In this document: piece after piece, positions 30,023-38,260 of the stretch
Layout of the letters: every line of letters starts with the position of its first letter
Numbering within the stretch: position 1 is the first letter of the stretch
Origin: JBOHNM01 sp050730675
GTDB lineage: Bacteria; Planctomycetota; Phycisphaerae; Phycisphaerales; UBA1924
Length of the DNA stretch: 39,713 bases
Assembly: GCA_050730675.1 (NCBI GenBank)
Contig: JBOHNM010000015.1
Span: 1 to 39,713 of the forward strand
Direction: 5' to 3'
Notes under the pieces: generated by a model
Databases searched by the model: none
What the model was told of the DNA's origin: nothing
The model's input: only the letters and a program-made list of their open reading frames with translations
Translations under genes and position numbers: made by a program

Positions 30023-31482
30023 CGCTGTACACCGATATCGACCCATACTGCTGTGCCGTGCTGGGCGGGCGTGTCGAAGACGGCAGCCTGCCGCCCGGCG
30101 ACGTGATGCTGGCCGACGTGCGGCACCTGAATGCCCAACTGCTGGCGGGGTATCGGCACGTGCATTGTTTCTGTGGCATCGGCGGGTTGCCGCTGGGGTT
30201 GGCGTGGGCGGGGTGGCCGGCGGCGTGGTCGGTGGTGACGGGCGGGTTTCCGTGCCAGGACATCTCTTCTGCGGGCAAGGGCGCCGGGCTGGCGGGCAAG
30301 AGGTCGGGCCTTTTCTGGGAGCTTCACCGTGTCATTGGGATACTCGGACCGGATGCGTTCGTTGTTGAGAACGTCGGTGCTCTCAGCAGCCGCGGCCTGG
30401 ACGTGGTGGCCGCTGCGCTGGAGTCGCTGGGATACGGGCTCGAGGTGCTCCGCGTGGGCGCTTGGGCCCTCGGAGCCCCCCACGAGCGTGAGCGATGGTG
30501 GTTTGTGGGGGTGCGGGGAGGAATCGCCGCAGCAGCCGCGGCGGAGCTGGACCCCGACGCGGATGGACTGCGAGCAGTCCGGCAGCGCGGCGCGGGTGGA
30601 GAGCCTGACGGCGGCGGCAAGGGCCTACAGCCCGACGCCCACGGTATCGAACGCGGCGGGGAACGGATACACCCGGGACAACGGCGACCCGATGAAGCCA
30701 AGGCCCACACTGGTGGGCCACGTGCGGGAGGGGTATTCACCGACGCCATGCTCGAGCCGGGTGAGCAATCGGCTGGACACGACGTGCAGCGGGGACGGGC
30801 GGGAGAAGCCGAACACGCTGGGGTGGGCGATGGCGGCCGCCGGGGAGGGTGCGGCCCGATCACCGACGCCGGCGGCGAACGATGCGGCGCGGGGCGGGGA
30901 GACGGTGGAAACGCGGCTGGCGAGGGGGGCGAGCAGCGGGGTGAACCTGCGGCAGGCGATCAACTACTCCGCCACGCCAACGGGGGCGAAGGGCGGGAGC
31001 ACCTCCCGCGGCGGGAGTCGGATCGGGGAGCTGCTGCTGGGTGGGCAGGTCCGTGCCGCGGACCCTGGCGGCGGGTCGATGACGAGTGGCAGTACGCGGG
31101 GTCGCCGGTACTCGTCTACTCCGGCGGCGCAGGACGGGGGGAACACATCGCTGCCGCCCTCCCAGGCGGAGCGAGACTCGCTGCCGCCCTCCCAGGCGGA
31201 GCGAGACTCGCTGCCGGGCGACCTGATCCGACACGGGGGGGCAGCGAGCCCGGAAGGGGATGGCCCGTCCCTGTGCTCCCCGGATTCGTGCAGCGTGAGT
31301 GGGAATTCCCCCGGATCCATCAGCGCGGCGTGGGAAACGCAGTACATGGGGTATCCGGACGGATGGCTGGAAGTCTCAACAAGTGCGGGGTCATGGCTCT
31401 CGGGAACGCTGTCGTACCGCAAACGGTCGCCGCCGTAGCGGCCGGGCTGGTGGCGGCGCTTGAGGGGAGGGCTGTGGCGTGA
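30019..31482 (+). CDS. C5-cytosine DNA methyltransferase with frame-switching middle
   Basis: Phage-type Dcm protein, 487 codons if the frame is read straight through. Motif I FCGIGGLPLG (about 50), motif IV GGFPCQD with nucleophile C79, motif VI VVENVG (115-120), motif VIII HERERWW (155) and the terminal GNAVVPQ (462-468) are all in this frame. Between about 30.55 and 31.37 kb, however, the conserved-looking sequence is in the +1 frame: YSPTPTVSNAAGNGY, SPTPAANDAARGG and YMGYPDGWLE, with clean third-position GC. Two compensating frameshifts are therefore likely, either genuine or assembly errors. GTG 30019 overlaps the ASCH stop. The product methylates cytosine; the site is unknown. Confidence 0.75.
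   Translation: MTLYTDIDPYCCAVLGGRVEDGSLPPGDVMLADVRHLNAQLLAGYRHVHCFCGIGGLPLGLAWAGWPAAWSVVTGGFPCQDISSAGKGAGLAGKRSGLFWELHRVIGILGPDAFVVENVGALSSRGLDVVAAALESLGYGLEVLRVGAWALGAPHERERWWFVGVRGGIAAAAAAELDPDADGLRAVRQRGAGGEPDGGGKGLQPDAHGIERGGERIHPGQRRPDEAKAHTGGPRAGGVFTDAMLEPGEQSAGHDVQRGRAGEAEHAGVGDGGRRGGCGPITDAGGERCGAGRGDGGNAAGEGGEQRGEPAAGDQLLRHANGGEGREHLPRRESDRGAAAGWAGPCRGPWRRVDDEWQYAGSPVLVYSGGAGRGEHIAAALPGGARLAAALPGGARLAAGRPDPTRGGSEPGRGWPVPVLPGFVQREWEFPRIHQRGVGNAVHGVSGRMAGSLNKCGVMALGNAVVPQTVAAVAAGLVAALEGRAVA
31148..31207. repeat. Tandem 30-bp duplication
   Basis: Two identical 30-bp units, 31148-31177 and 31178-31207, plus a partial third. In the +1 frame of the methyltransferase middle part they code SLPPSQAERD twice; in the straight frame they code AAALPGGARL twice. 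Length in multiples of three leaves both frames open. Confidence 0.85.
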
Positions 31483-31694
31483 AGGACGACTCTGGATACA
31501 TCCCTGTGGCGGCGGTGCGGCAGCGGCGCGCGGAATACGAGCAGAGGCTGCGTTTGCTGGACGCCGAGATCGATGGCCGGAAGCGCGAGCAGGAGTCGCT
31601 CCGCGTGCAGATCTCGGCCCTCAATGAGCTGGAGCGGTTGGCGGTACCGATGGAAGTTCAGGATGCAAGCGCGCCAGCGGATGTGCGGTCATGA
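31479..31694 (+). CDS. Small coiled-coil protein
   Basis: A 71-residue protein, mostly one coiled coil (RQRRAEYEQRLRLLDAEIDGRKREQESLRVQISALNELERL). GTG 31479 overlaps the methyltransferase stop (GTGA), and its stop overlaps the D12 start (ATGA). Its position between two methyltransferases suggests translational linkage; function unknown. Confidence 0.6.
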   Translation: MKDDSGYIPVAAVRQRRAEYEQRLRLLDAEIDGRKREQESLRVQISALNELERLAVPMEVQDASAPADVRS

Positions 31695-32599
31695 CCCAGG
31701 CCCCTGAAATGAAGATCTCCGCGCTGGCGCCGTGGTTCGGCGGGAACCGCTCGGGCGCCGGTGAGGTGGGCAAGCTGCTGGGGCGGCTGGCCTGGTGCGG
31801 GGTGGTGTTCGCCGGCGGGTGCGCCGAGCTGCCGGAGATCGACGCGCGGGCGGGCGTGGCCAACGACCTGCACTGCCACCTGATCAACCTGGCCCGGGTG
31901 GTGAAGGACGATCGCCTGGTGGTGGAGATGCTCGAGCTGGTGGACGGCATGCTCTTCCATCCGGTGGAGTATGCCGAGGCGCAGACGCGGTGTGTGGCAC
32001 GGGTGAAGGGCGCCGAGGTGGCGGCGTTGCCGGGTGGCGCGGGCGGGCTGTTCGGCGGCGAAGATGAGCCAGCGCCAGCGGCGATGATGATGCCGGACGT
32101 GCAATGGGCGGCCGACTACTTCGCGTGCTGCTGGATGGGGCGGGGCGGGTCGGCCGGGCGCGACACCGAGTTTCAGCAGGGGCAGGCCCTGCGGTGGACG
32201 CCGAGCGGGGGCGGCAGCGCCAAGCGGTGGCGGAGCGCGGTGGAGAGCCTGCGGGCCTGGTGCCATGCCCTGAAGCTGTGGGAGTTCACGCGGCTGGACG
32301 CGTTCGAGTTCCTGGCCCAGTGCCGGGATATGGCCGGGGTGGGGATCTACGCCGATGCCCCGTGGCCCGACGACGGGGACCGGTACGAGTTCAAGTTTGA
32401 CACGGCCAAACAGCGGCGGCTGGCCAAGGTGCTCACGGGGTTCACCACCGCGCGGGTGGTGGTGCGGTTCGGTGATCACCCGCTCATCCGCGAGCTGTAC
32501 ACCGAGGCGGACGGGTGGCGGTGGCATGCCCTCGAGAGCAAGAACCAGCAGGGGAACGCGGTGGCCGAGGTGCTGCTGGTGCGAGGGGGTGGGGCGTGA
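31691..32599 (+). CDS. D12-class N6-adenine DNA methyltransferase
   Basis: A 302-residue Dam-like phage methyltransferase. SAM binding is served by PWFGGNRSGAG (14-24), with VFAGGCAELPEI and NDLHCHLINLARVV following, as usual for D12 proteins. The catalytic motif IV, normally DPPY or DPPW, reads D222-A-P-W in IYADAPWPDDGD: the second residue is Ala rather than Pro. Downstream VRFGDHPLIRELY fits the family. Activity is therefore plausible but not certain. It is coupled to the genes on both sides by four-base overlaps. Confidence 0.8.
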   Translation: MTQAPEMKISALAPWFGGNRSGAGEVGKLLGRLAWCGVVFAGGCAELPEIDARAGVANDLHCHLINLARVVKDDRLVVEMLELVDGMLFHPVEYAEAQTRCVARVKGAEVAALPGGAGGLFGGEDEPAPAAMMMPDVQWAADYFACCWMGRGGSAGRDTEFQQGQALRWTPSGGGSAKRWRSAVESLRAWCHALKLWEFTRLDAFEFLAQCRDMAGVGIYADAPWPDDGDRYEFKFDTAKQRRLAKVLTGFTTARVVVRFGDHPLIRELYTEADGWRWHALESKNQQGNAVAEVLLVRGGGA

Positions 32600-32898
32600 G
32601 CGTGTACGTCGATCCCCTCCTGCCGTGGGTGAAGTGTCGGCGGTGGCCCTATGACGAGGTGAGCCACATGTTTGCGGACACGCTCGAGGAACTGCACGCG
32701 ATGGCCGACCGGCTGGGGTTCCGGCGGTCGTGGTTCCAGAACAAGCCTCACCTGCCGCACTATGACCTGACCAGCGGCAAGCGGGCCCAGGCGGTGGCGT
32801 ACGGCGCGGTGCAGGTGGATCGCCGGTTCCTGGTGAACTTCATGAACGAGCGCCGCGCGGCGTTGGCGAGGGAGTCGCTGTTTGGGGGTGGGGCGTGA
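32596..32898 (+). CDS. DUF4031 domain protein
   Basis: A 100-residue protein with the pattern of DUF4031: VSVYVDPLLPW near the start, SHMFADTLEELHAMADRLGFRRSWFQ in the middle, then PHYDLTSGKRAQAVAYGAVQVDRR. GTG 32596 overlaps the D12 stop; a second GTG two codons later is possible. The family is widespread in phages and actinobacteria and its activity is unknown. Confidence 0.82.
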   Translation: MSVYVDPLLPWVKCRRWPYDEVSHMFADTLEELHAMADRLGFRRSWFQNKPHLPHYDLTSGKRAQAVAYGAVQVDRRFLVNFMNERRAALARESLFGGGA

Positions 32899-33431
32899 CG
32901 ACGAGGAATGTGCCATTCACCGCCGATGAACTTGGATCGGCTTCGGCGGAGTGGGGGTGCAACTGCGGGCCGGCGGCGCTGGCGTTTGCGCTGCAGGTGA
33001 AGCTTGACGTGGTGCGGCACGCGATCCCCGGGTTTGCGCTGAAGCGGTACACCACGCCCACGGGGATGGCGGCGGCGTTGGAGTGCCTGCGACAGGCAAC
33101 GGCTCGGCATGCCCCGAACATGAGCGGCCTGTTCAACGACCGGTTCGTATCGCTGGTGCTGGTGCAATGGACCGGTCCCTGGACCGGAACGGGACTTAAT
33201 CAGAAATGGGCCTATCTGCACACGCACTGGATTGCGACGTGGGGCGAGCGGGGGGTGCCGCTGGTGTACGACGTGAACGCGGGCATTCAGGGCTTGGGCG
33301 CGTGGACGATGGACACGGCGGTAAGCCTTATCCGGCGTGACCCGCGACGGACGGGATGGGCACCCAAGGTGCAGTTGATGGTGCTCGGCAACGTGGACGA
33401 CTTGGCGGCACGGAAAGGCGGTGGGGCGTGA
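32895..33431 (+). CDS. Papain-like/C39-like cysteine-peptidase-fold phage protein
   Basis: A 178-residue protein. A likely catalytic Cys occurs in NCGPAALAFALQ, a His in HTHWIATW and an Asp/Asn in VYDVNAG, in the order expected for a papain-like triad. The family is common in phages and usually annotated hypothetical. Peptidase activity is inferred from the triad only; a role in host take-over or in modifying a protein partner is open. GTG 32895 overlaps the DUF4031 stop. Confidence 0.65.
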   Translation: MTTRNVPFTADELGSASAEWGCNCGPAALAFALQVKLDVVRHAIPGFALKRYTTPTGMAAALECLRQATARHAPNMSGLFNDRFVSLVLVQWTGPWTGTGLNQKWAYLHTHWIATWGERGVPLVYDVNAGIQGLGAWTMDTAVSLIRRDPRRTGWAPKVQLMVLGNVDDLAARKGGGA

Positions 33432-34630
33432 GCAAGATTGAATGGACCGAGTGCACGTGGAACCCGCTGGTGGGCTGCACGCCAGTCTCGCCCGGCTGCC
33501 TGAACTGCTACGCGGCGACGATGGCGCGGCGGCTGGAGGCGATGGGGCGGCCGGAGTATGCGCCGCGCGAGGAGCCGCTGACGGCGGCGGAGTTGCGGGG
33601 GGCGCACGCGGCGGTCGGCGGGGGCAAGCTCTACGAGCATGAGCGGGTCAAAGAGGTCCGCATCGCCGAGGTGAAGGGAGGGCGGGCGGTGTTCACGGGG
33701 GAGGTGCGGCTGGTGCCCGAGCGGCTGGCCGAGCCGCTGCGGTGGAAGAAGCCGCGGATGTGCTTTGTCAATTCGATGTCGGACCTGTTCCACGAATCGG
33801 TGCCGTTCGAGTACATCGACAAGGTGTTCGCGGTGATGAAGGTGACGCCGCACGTGACGTACCAGGTGCTGACCAAGCGCCCCGCGCGGATGGCGGAGTA
33901 TTTGACACACTGGCCCAACGGGATGGATCGCGGTCACCATATCGCCCTGCAGTTGAACGCTCGCGGGGATGCGCTGCGAACCGGCGAGGCTGGCGATGGG
34001 ACTGGCCCGCGGGTGCAGTTGCCCCTGCCGAATGTCTGGCTCGGCGCGAGTGTCGAGGACCAGCCCCGCGCCGATGAGCGGATCCCGCACCTGCTGAAGT
34101 GCCCGGCCGCGGTGCTGTTCTTGAGCGTCGAGCCGTTGCTGGGGAAGGTCGATCTGACCCCCTTCCTGCGGGCGCTTGCGGGCGTGAAGCTGTGCCGCCA
34201 TTGCGGGTACCGAACCAATCGGGATGAGCGGTGGTGCCCAAACAGCGACATCGCCAACGTCCCGCTTGTACCGGACTCCGGCATCGACTGGGTGATTGTC
34301 GGCGGCGAGAGTGGTGGGCAGGCTCGCGGGTGCGACATGGTGTGGGTTCGCTCGATCGTCAAGCAATGCAAGGCGGCGGGTGTGCCGTGCTTTGTGAAGC
34401 AGCTGGGGGCGAAGCCCTACGCGAAGTGCAAGGATTGCACTTGTGTGGACACGGAGGTCCGCTACAACCGTCTGCCGTTCAGCCTCGGCTGCGACTCGGC
34501 GCTGAGGCTCAACGACCGCAAGGGCGGCGACATGGCCGAATGGCCCGCTGATTTGTGGGTGCGCGAGTGGCCGTTGCTACGCGGGGGTGCGGGGGCGGCA
34601 GCCCCTGCATCAGCGAAGGCACGGCAATAA
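33428..34630 (+). CDS. Phage Gp37/Gp68 family protein (DUF5131)
   Basis: A 400-residue protein of the DUF5131 family. IEWTECTWNPLVGCTPVSPG leads into a Cys cluster C17, C24, C27 (GCTPVSPGCLNCYA), which resembles a metal or iron-sulfur site. Then come CFVNSMSDLFHESV, TYQVLTKRPARM, WLGASVEDQPRADERIPHL, FLSVEPLLG and VIVGGESGGQARGC, all diagnostic. A zinc-finger-like insertion (CRHCGYRTNRDERWC) lies near residue 257. The last 15 residues (GGAGAAAPASAKARQ) come from a REP-like palindrome fused to the gene end. Radical-SAM relationship has been suggested for the family; function is unproven. Confidence 0.9.
   Translation: MSKIEWTECTWNPLVGCTPVSPGCLNCYAATMARRLEAMGRPEYAPREEPLTAAELRGAHAAVGGGKLYEHERVKEVRIAEVKGGRAVFTGEVRLVPERLAEPLRWKKPRMCFVNSMSDLFHESVPFEYIDKVFAVMKVTPHVTYQVLTKRPARMAEYLTHWPNGMDRGHHIALQLNARGDALRTGEAGDGTGPRVQLPLPNVWLGASVEDQPRADERIPHLLKCPAAVLFLSVEPLLGKVDLTPFLRALAGVKLCRHCGYRTNRDERWCPNSDIANVPLVPDSGIDWVIVGGESGGQARGCDMVWVRSIVKQCKAAGVPCFVKQLGAKPYAKCKDCTCVDTEVRYNRLPFSLGCDSALRLNDRKGGDMAEWPADLWVREWPLLRGGAGAAAPASAKARQ
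34588..34609. repeat. REP-like GC-rich palindrome, copy 5
   Basis: TGCGGGGGC and GCCCCTGCA (one mismatch) pair around GGCA. The copy is within the last codons of the DUF5131 gene, which probably lost its original end. Confidence 0.65.
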
Positions 34631-34698
34631 GGCGGACACAGCGGACGGGACCCGAGCGCCAAGGCATGGCGGCGATCGCGTAGTGGTGGCACCAAAGT

Positions 34699-35232
34699 AT
34701 GGGCAGTGTTCACGACACATCCGAGGCGCGGAGCCACACCGAGCGGCCCCTGTGGGGGTGCCCCAAGGGCGAGCGCGCCCGCTTCGCCGAGTGGCGCGAC
34801 AACAACGTGAAACTGCTGGTGACCTTCGGCATTGAACCATTCTGGCACACGCCCGAGCAGCAACTGGCCATGCGGCGGGCCCTGAGGCAGCTACCGCCCC
34901 TCGAGCGGATCGCCCCGCCCCCGGCGTTTCCACCCGCCGCGGTGGGGCCGCGCACCGCCTCGCCGCCCGCGGACACGGTGGATGACGGGGTAGAGGTGCT
35001 GAGGAAGATGCGCGACCGGTTGACCGCCGAGGCGGGGCACACCATGAAGTTGTGGACCACGTGGCGGATGGGCAACGGCGATCCGCTCTCGCCGGTGCGT
35101 TGGCGGATCATCGCCGAGGTCGCCCGGCACCCCTCGCGCCCCAAACAGGCGGATGTGGGGCTGGCGATCGGCTGCACGCAGAGCGCGGTATCGGAGGCGG
35201 TGCGGCGGATGATGGGGGAGGCTGTCAAGTGA
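34699..35232 (+). CDS. Hypothetical protein with C-terminal HTH
   Basis: A 177-residue protein. The N-terminal half is unrecognised (WGCPKGERARFAEWRDNNVKLLVTFGIEPFWHT). The C-terminal 45 residues (RWRIIAEVARHPSRPKQADVGLAIGCTQSAVSEAVRRMMGEA) look like a winged or plain helix-turn-helix, so it may bind DNA and take part in replication initiation beside the helicase gene downstream. Its stop overlaps the next start by four bases. Confidence 0.6.
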   Translation: MGSVHDTSEARSHTERPLWGCPKGERARFAEWRDNNVKLLVTFGIEPFWHTPEQQLAMRRALRQLPPLERIAPPPAFPPAAVGPRTASPPADTVDDGVEVLRKMRDRLTAEAGHTMKLWTTWRMGNGDPLSPVRWRIIAEVARHPSRPKQADVGLAIGCTQSAVSEAVRRMMGEAVK

Positions 35233-35861
35233 GCGCGTTCCCGCTGAGCATGGGGCCGCGCCTGCGCCACGAGTGGCCCACGGTGAGCCCGTGGACCCTT
35301 GAGGCCCCCCCCAAGCCCACCGGCTGGTGCGGTGTGTGCGCCGCCGCGCTGGCGGGGACGGCGGCCGAGGCCGCAGCGCAAGCACAGGGCGCCGTGGAAC
35401 CGATCGACGAGTTCTACCTGCTCGCGGCGTGCTATCGGAGCGAGCGCCTGCGCGGGCACGTGCTGCGGTGCGGGTTCGCGCCCGGGGCCGTCACCAGCCC
35501 GCTGTACCGCCGCGTGCTGGCGTGCCTGCTGACGGGCCGGGTGATGGAGGTGAGCGGCGCCAAGCTCTGCGGCGCCTGCTGGTGGGAGCTGGGGGGCGTG
35601 CTCGCCGGCGCCCACCTGGTGAGCGAATCGACCTGCCGGGATTGGGCGCGGGCGTGGATCCGGCGGACGGCCGCGGCCGGGGGGGCCGATGCGTTCCGGT
35701 GGGCGGTGGATCGGTGCGCCGAGGGCGTGGACCCATTCACGGCGCTGGCGGGCGTGGCCCAGGCCCTGGGTGTGACGCGGCGCGATGACCCCGTGGCCGG
35801 CGGCATGCGGTGGGCGTGGCTCGAGGCGATGGCTGAGGCGACGGTGGAGGTGGCGGCGTGA
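35229..35861 (+). CDS. Hypothetical Cys-containing protein
   Basis: A 210-residue protein from GTG 35229 (GTGA overlap). WCGVC at about 32-36 and LCGACWWE near 116 could form a four-cysteine zinc site. The remainder is helical (DEFYLLAACYRSERLRGHVLR, CRDWARAWIRRTAAAGGADA). It is coupled at both ends, upstream to the HTH protein and downstream to the helicase-primase, so a replication-accessory role is likely by position only. Confidence 0.6.
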   Translation: MSAFPLSMGPRLRHEWPTVSPWTLEAPPKPTGWCGVCAAALAGTAAEAAAQAQGAVEPIDEFYLLAACYRSERLRGHVLRCGFAPGAVTSPLYRRVLACLLTGRVMEVSGAKLCGACWWELGGVLAGAHLVSESTCRDWARAWIRRTAAAGGADAFRWAVDRCAEGVDPFTALAGVAQALGVTRRDDPVAGGMRWAWLEAMAEATVEVAA

Positions 35862-37822
35862 CGGATCCGCGCGACCAATCGGCGGGGCGGTGGGAGGATG
35901 CCGCCGATGGCGGTGGCGGTGGTGAACGCCAGGGCGCGCCACAGCCCGGCGAGCCTTCACGGGGGGGCGGGGGGCGCTTGGGCGGTGTGGGTGACCGCAC
36001 GCCCTTCGGGCAGGGCGGCGGCACGGGGTGGTGGGATGGCACCACGGCCGAGTGGTTCGATGAGAGCGGCGAACCGCTGCGGCGGCCGATCCTGCAAACG
36101 GACCACCTGCTGGTGGCCCGGGAGTTTCTGGTGGCCGAGTTCGCGGTGCCCAAGGCCCCGCACTTTGGCCTGCAGCGGTGGGGGGGCAAGTTCTGGGTGT
36201 ACGAGCGGGGCGGGTATGCCGAGCGGTCCCTCGAGGAAATGGTCAACCGCGTGCAGCACTGGCTGGGCGGGTGCGATAAGCGGATGAAGCGTCAGAAAAA
36301 GCCGGTCGTGGTCTCGTTCTCGCCGACGCGTGAATTCTGTGCCGCCGTGGTGGCGAGCCTGAGCACGGACACGTTCTGTGCCGGGGTGCGCGAGCTGCCG
36401 GCGTGGCTGCCGCCCACGCGCGACGCCGTGGGCCTGCCGGTGTGGGGTGTGCTCTCGCGCCTGACCGACCAGGCGTGGCGGACCGCCGGCGAGCAGCGAA
36501 CCAACCCGGCCAATCGGCTGATTTATGAGAACGGCGCGGTGGACCTGGCCGAGATCGCCGAGACGGGGCGGCTGCACATCTACCCGCACACGCCGGCGCT
36601 GTTCAGCATGGCCGCGCTGCCGTATGCGCTGCCGATGGACGCGCTGCGGGAGCTGCTGGCCGGGCCCGACTCTGGGCCCGAGCGGCGGGCCCTCGAGGAA
36701 CGGGTGTACTCGCGGATCTGCCCCGGGTGGTGGGAGTTTGTGAAGTCGATCAGCATGCCCCCTGACGATGCGAACGCGCCGAAGCCCGAACATCGCGCCG
36801 AGGCCGCCAGCGAGGATGGGTGCAGCGACTTGCCCGAGGATGACCGGCCGCCGGCGGAACCGGATTGGGAGTTCGTCGACCACGTGCAGGAGACCTTCGG
36901 CGACACGCTGGACCCCGACCGGTCGATCGAGGTGGCCAACGCGCTGGTGGGTGACAAGCGGACCGGCAAGGACACCATGCTGTTGGGCGTCAGCACGGTT
37001 CTGGGTGACGGGAATTGGTGCGCACTTTCGCCGCAGGATTTCAGCGACCGCTTTGGGCTGTACAAGGTGGTCGGCAAAAAAGCCGCGCTCATGGGCGAGA
37101 TGGACCTGGGCAAGCACGATGATCCCACCGGGATCATGGCCACAATCAAGATGATGAGCGGCCGAAGCCCGATGTCGGTGCGTGACCTGTACTCGCCGGC
37201 AATGGATATCCGCAACGGCGCCCGGGTGTGGATCGCCAGCAACAGCCTGCCGACGTCGATGAGGGACCAGAGCGGGGCATACGCCAGCCGGCTCAACGTG
37301 ATCCGCATGCGGCGGTCGTGGATCGGGAAGGAACGGGTGCAGGTGAAGGGTAACGTGCCTCTCGAGGGACCGGGTATCAGCGTGTGGGCGCTCATGGGTG
37401 CGGTGATCATCCGCCGGCGGGCGGCCCGGGAAGGGCGGCGGTACATCGCCGAGCACTCGGCCAGTGTGGAGCTGAGAGAGAAGTACGAGCGGGTGAGCAG
37501 CACGCTGCGGGTATACATGCGTGAGTGCTGTGAGCTGGGCGAGACGCACGAGGAACCATTCGACCAGCTGTACAATGCCTATACGCACTTCTGTGCGGAT
37601 GAGGGTGTGCAGCCCACCGGCAAGGCCAGGTTCAGCATGGACATGGCGGTGCTGGTGCCGTGGTATCGACGGGGCCAGCCCGTGAAGCGGGGCGAGGATG
37701 GCGAGGCCAAGCGGCGGCGGGTGGTCTACGGCATCCGCCTGCGCTACGACGTCGACACGCTGTGGCGGACGGCCCCGCACGGCAAGGGCGGCGAGGCCCA
37801 GAACGGCAGCGAGCGGGCCTGA
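35858..37822 (+). CDS. SF3/D5-like phage helicase-primase
   Basis: A 654-residue protein. A disordered Gly-rich start (about 40 residues) is followed by a D5-type N-terminal region and an SF3 helicase core. The core has Walker A GDKRTGKDT (about 366-374), Walker B AALMGEMDL (about 410), the motif RVWIASNSLP (about 450) and RLNVIRM. This is the P4/D5-like replicative helicase found in satellite phages, plasmids and phages. No primase zinc finger or AEP motif is evident in the N-terminal part, so primase activity is uncertain. GTG 35858 overlaps the preceding stop. It is the last gene of the rightward chain; a hairpin about 265 bases downstream may end transcription. Confidence 0.85.
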   Translation: MTDPRDQSAGRWEDAADGGGGGERQGAPQPGEPSRGGGGRLGGVGDRTPFGQGGGTGWWDGTTAEWFDESGEPLRRPILQTDHLLVAREFLVAEFAVPKAPHFGLQRWGGKFWVYERGGYAERSLEEMVNRVQHWLGGCDKRMKRQKKPVVVSFSPTREFCAAVVASLSTDTFCAGVRELPAWLPPTRDAVGLPVWGVLSRLTDQAWRTAGEQRTNPANRLIYENGAVDLAEIAETGRLHIYPHTPALFSMAALPYALPMDALRELLAGPDSGPERRALEERVYSRICPGWWEFVKSISMPPDDANAPKPEHRAEAASEDGCSDLPEDDRPPAEPDWEFVDHVQETFGDTLDPDRSIEVANALVGDKRTGKDTMLLGVSTVLGDGNWCALSPQDFSDRFGLYKVVGKKAALMGEMDLGKHDDPTGIMATIKMMSGRSPMSVRDLYSPAMDIRNGARVWIASNSLPTSMRDQSGAYASRLNVIRMRRSWIGKERVQVKGNVPLEGPGISVWALMGAVIIRRRAAREGRRYIAEHSASVELREKYERVSSTLRVYMRECCELGETHEEPFDQLYNAYTHFCADEGVQPTGKARFSMDMAVLVPWYRRGQPVKRGEDGEAKRRRVVYGIRLRYDVDTLWRTAPHGKGGEAQNGSERA

Positions 37823-38087
37823 CGCTCCGCCCCGCCCCCCACCACAGTGAGGACCGCCGTGCACGCCACGGCACGCTATGTAGCCTGAAGCTTTCCTAAT
37901 GCGCTCATGGGAATAAAGGCGGATGATCTGCCAAGTTCTACACCATCGTTCCTGAATACCAATGGCGTGCGGTAGCGTGCGGCACACCGATGTGTCCGAA
38001 CCAGCGCCACCCTCGGCGTTCGGGTTTCAACGCCCGGGGTGACACGACCCGACCGAACCCGCCGTTGGGGCAAGGTACTACCGGACA

Positions 38088-38134
38088 CCCCCCGGCGCAT
38101 AAGTAGACGCAAGGTGACGGCGGGGGGTTTTTGG
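38088..38134 (+). terminator. Candidate terminator
   Basis: ACCCCCCG (38088-38095) pairs with CGGGGGGT (38122-38129), followed by TTTTT. The 26-base loop is long, so this is less sure than the other hairpins. Confidence 0.45.
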
Positions 38135-38223
38135 GGTTTGGTGTGGGGTGAGTTTCGGGTTTCGGGGCGCGCCATTGGCGCATGGGGCGCCGGGGGGGTG
38201 GCGCACCGGTGGCTGGGCGCGCG

Positions 38224-38251
38224 AAAACCCCCGAGCGGAGGCGCACGGGGG
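38224..38251 (-). terminator. Terminator of the XRE operon
   Basis: On the minus strand CCCCCG and CGGGGG close a 12-base loop followed by TTTT, nine bases after the XRE stop. Confidence 0.7.
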
Positions 38252-38260
38252 TGTGGAGGT

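Larger units (their letters stand above)
37823..38260. other. Intergenic stretch between convergent units
   Basis: No gene supported. It lies between the rightward helicase gene and the leftward XRE operon and carries two candidate terminators (38088-38134 for the + strand, 38224-38251 for the - strand). Sequence to 38040 shows no clear repeat or promoter. Confidence 0.55.
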
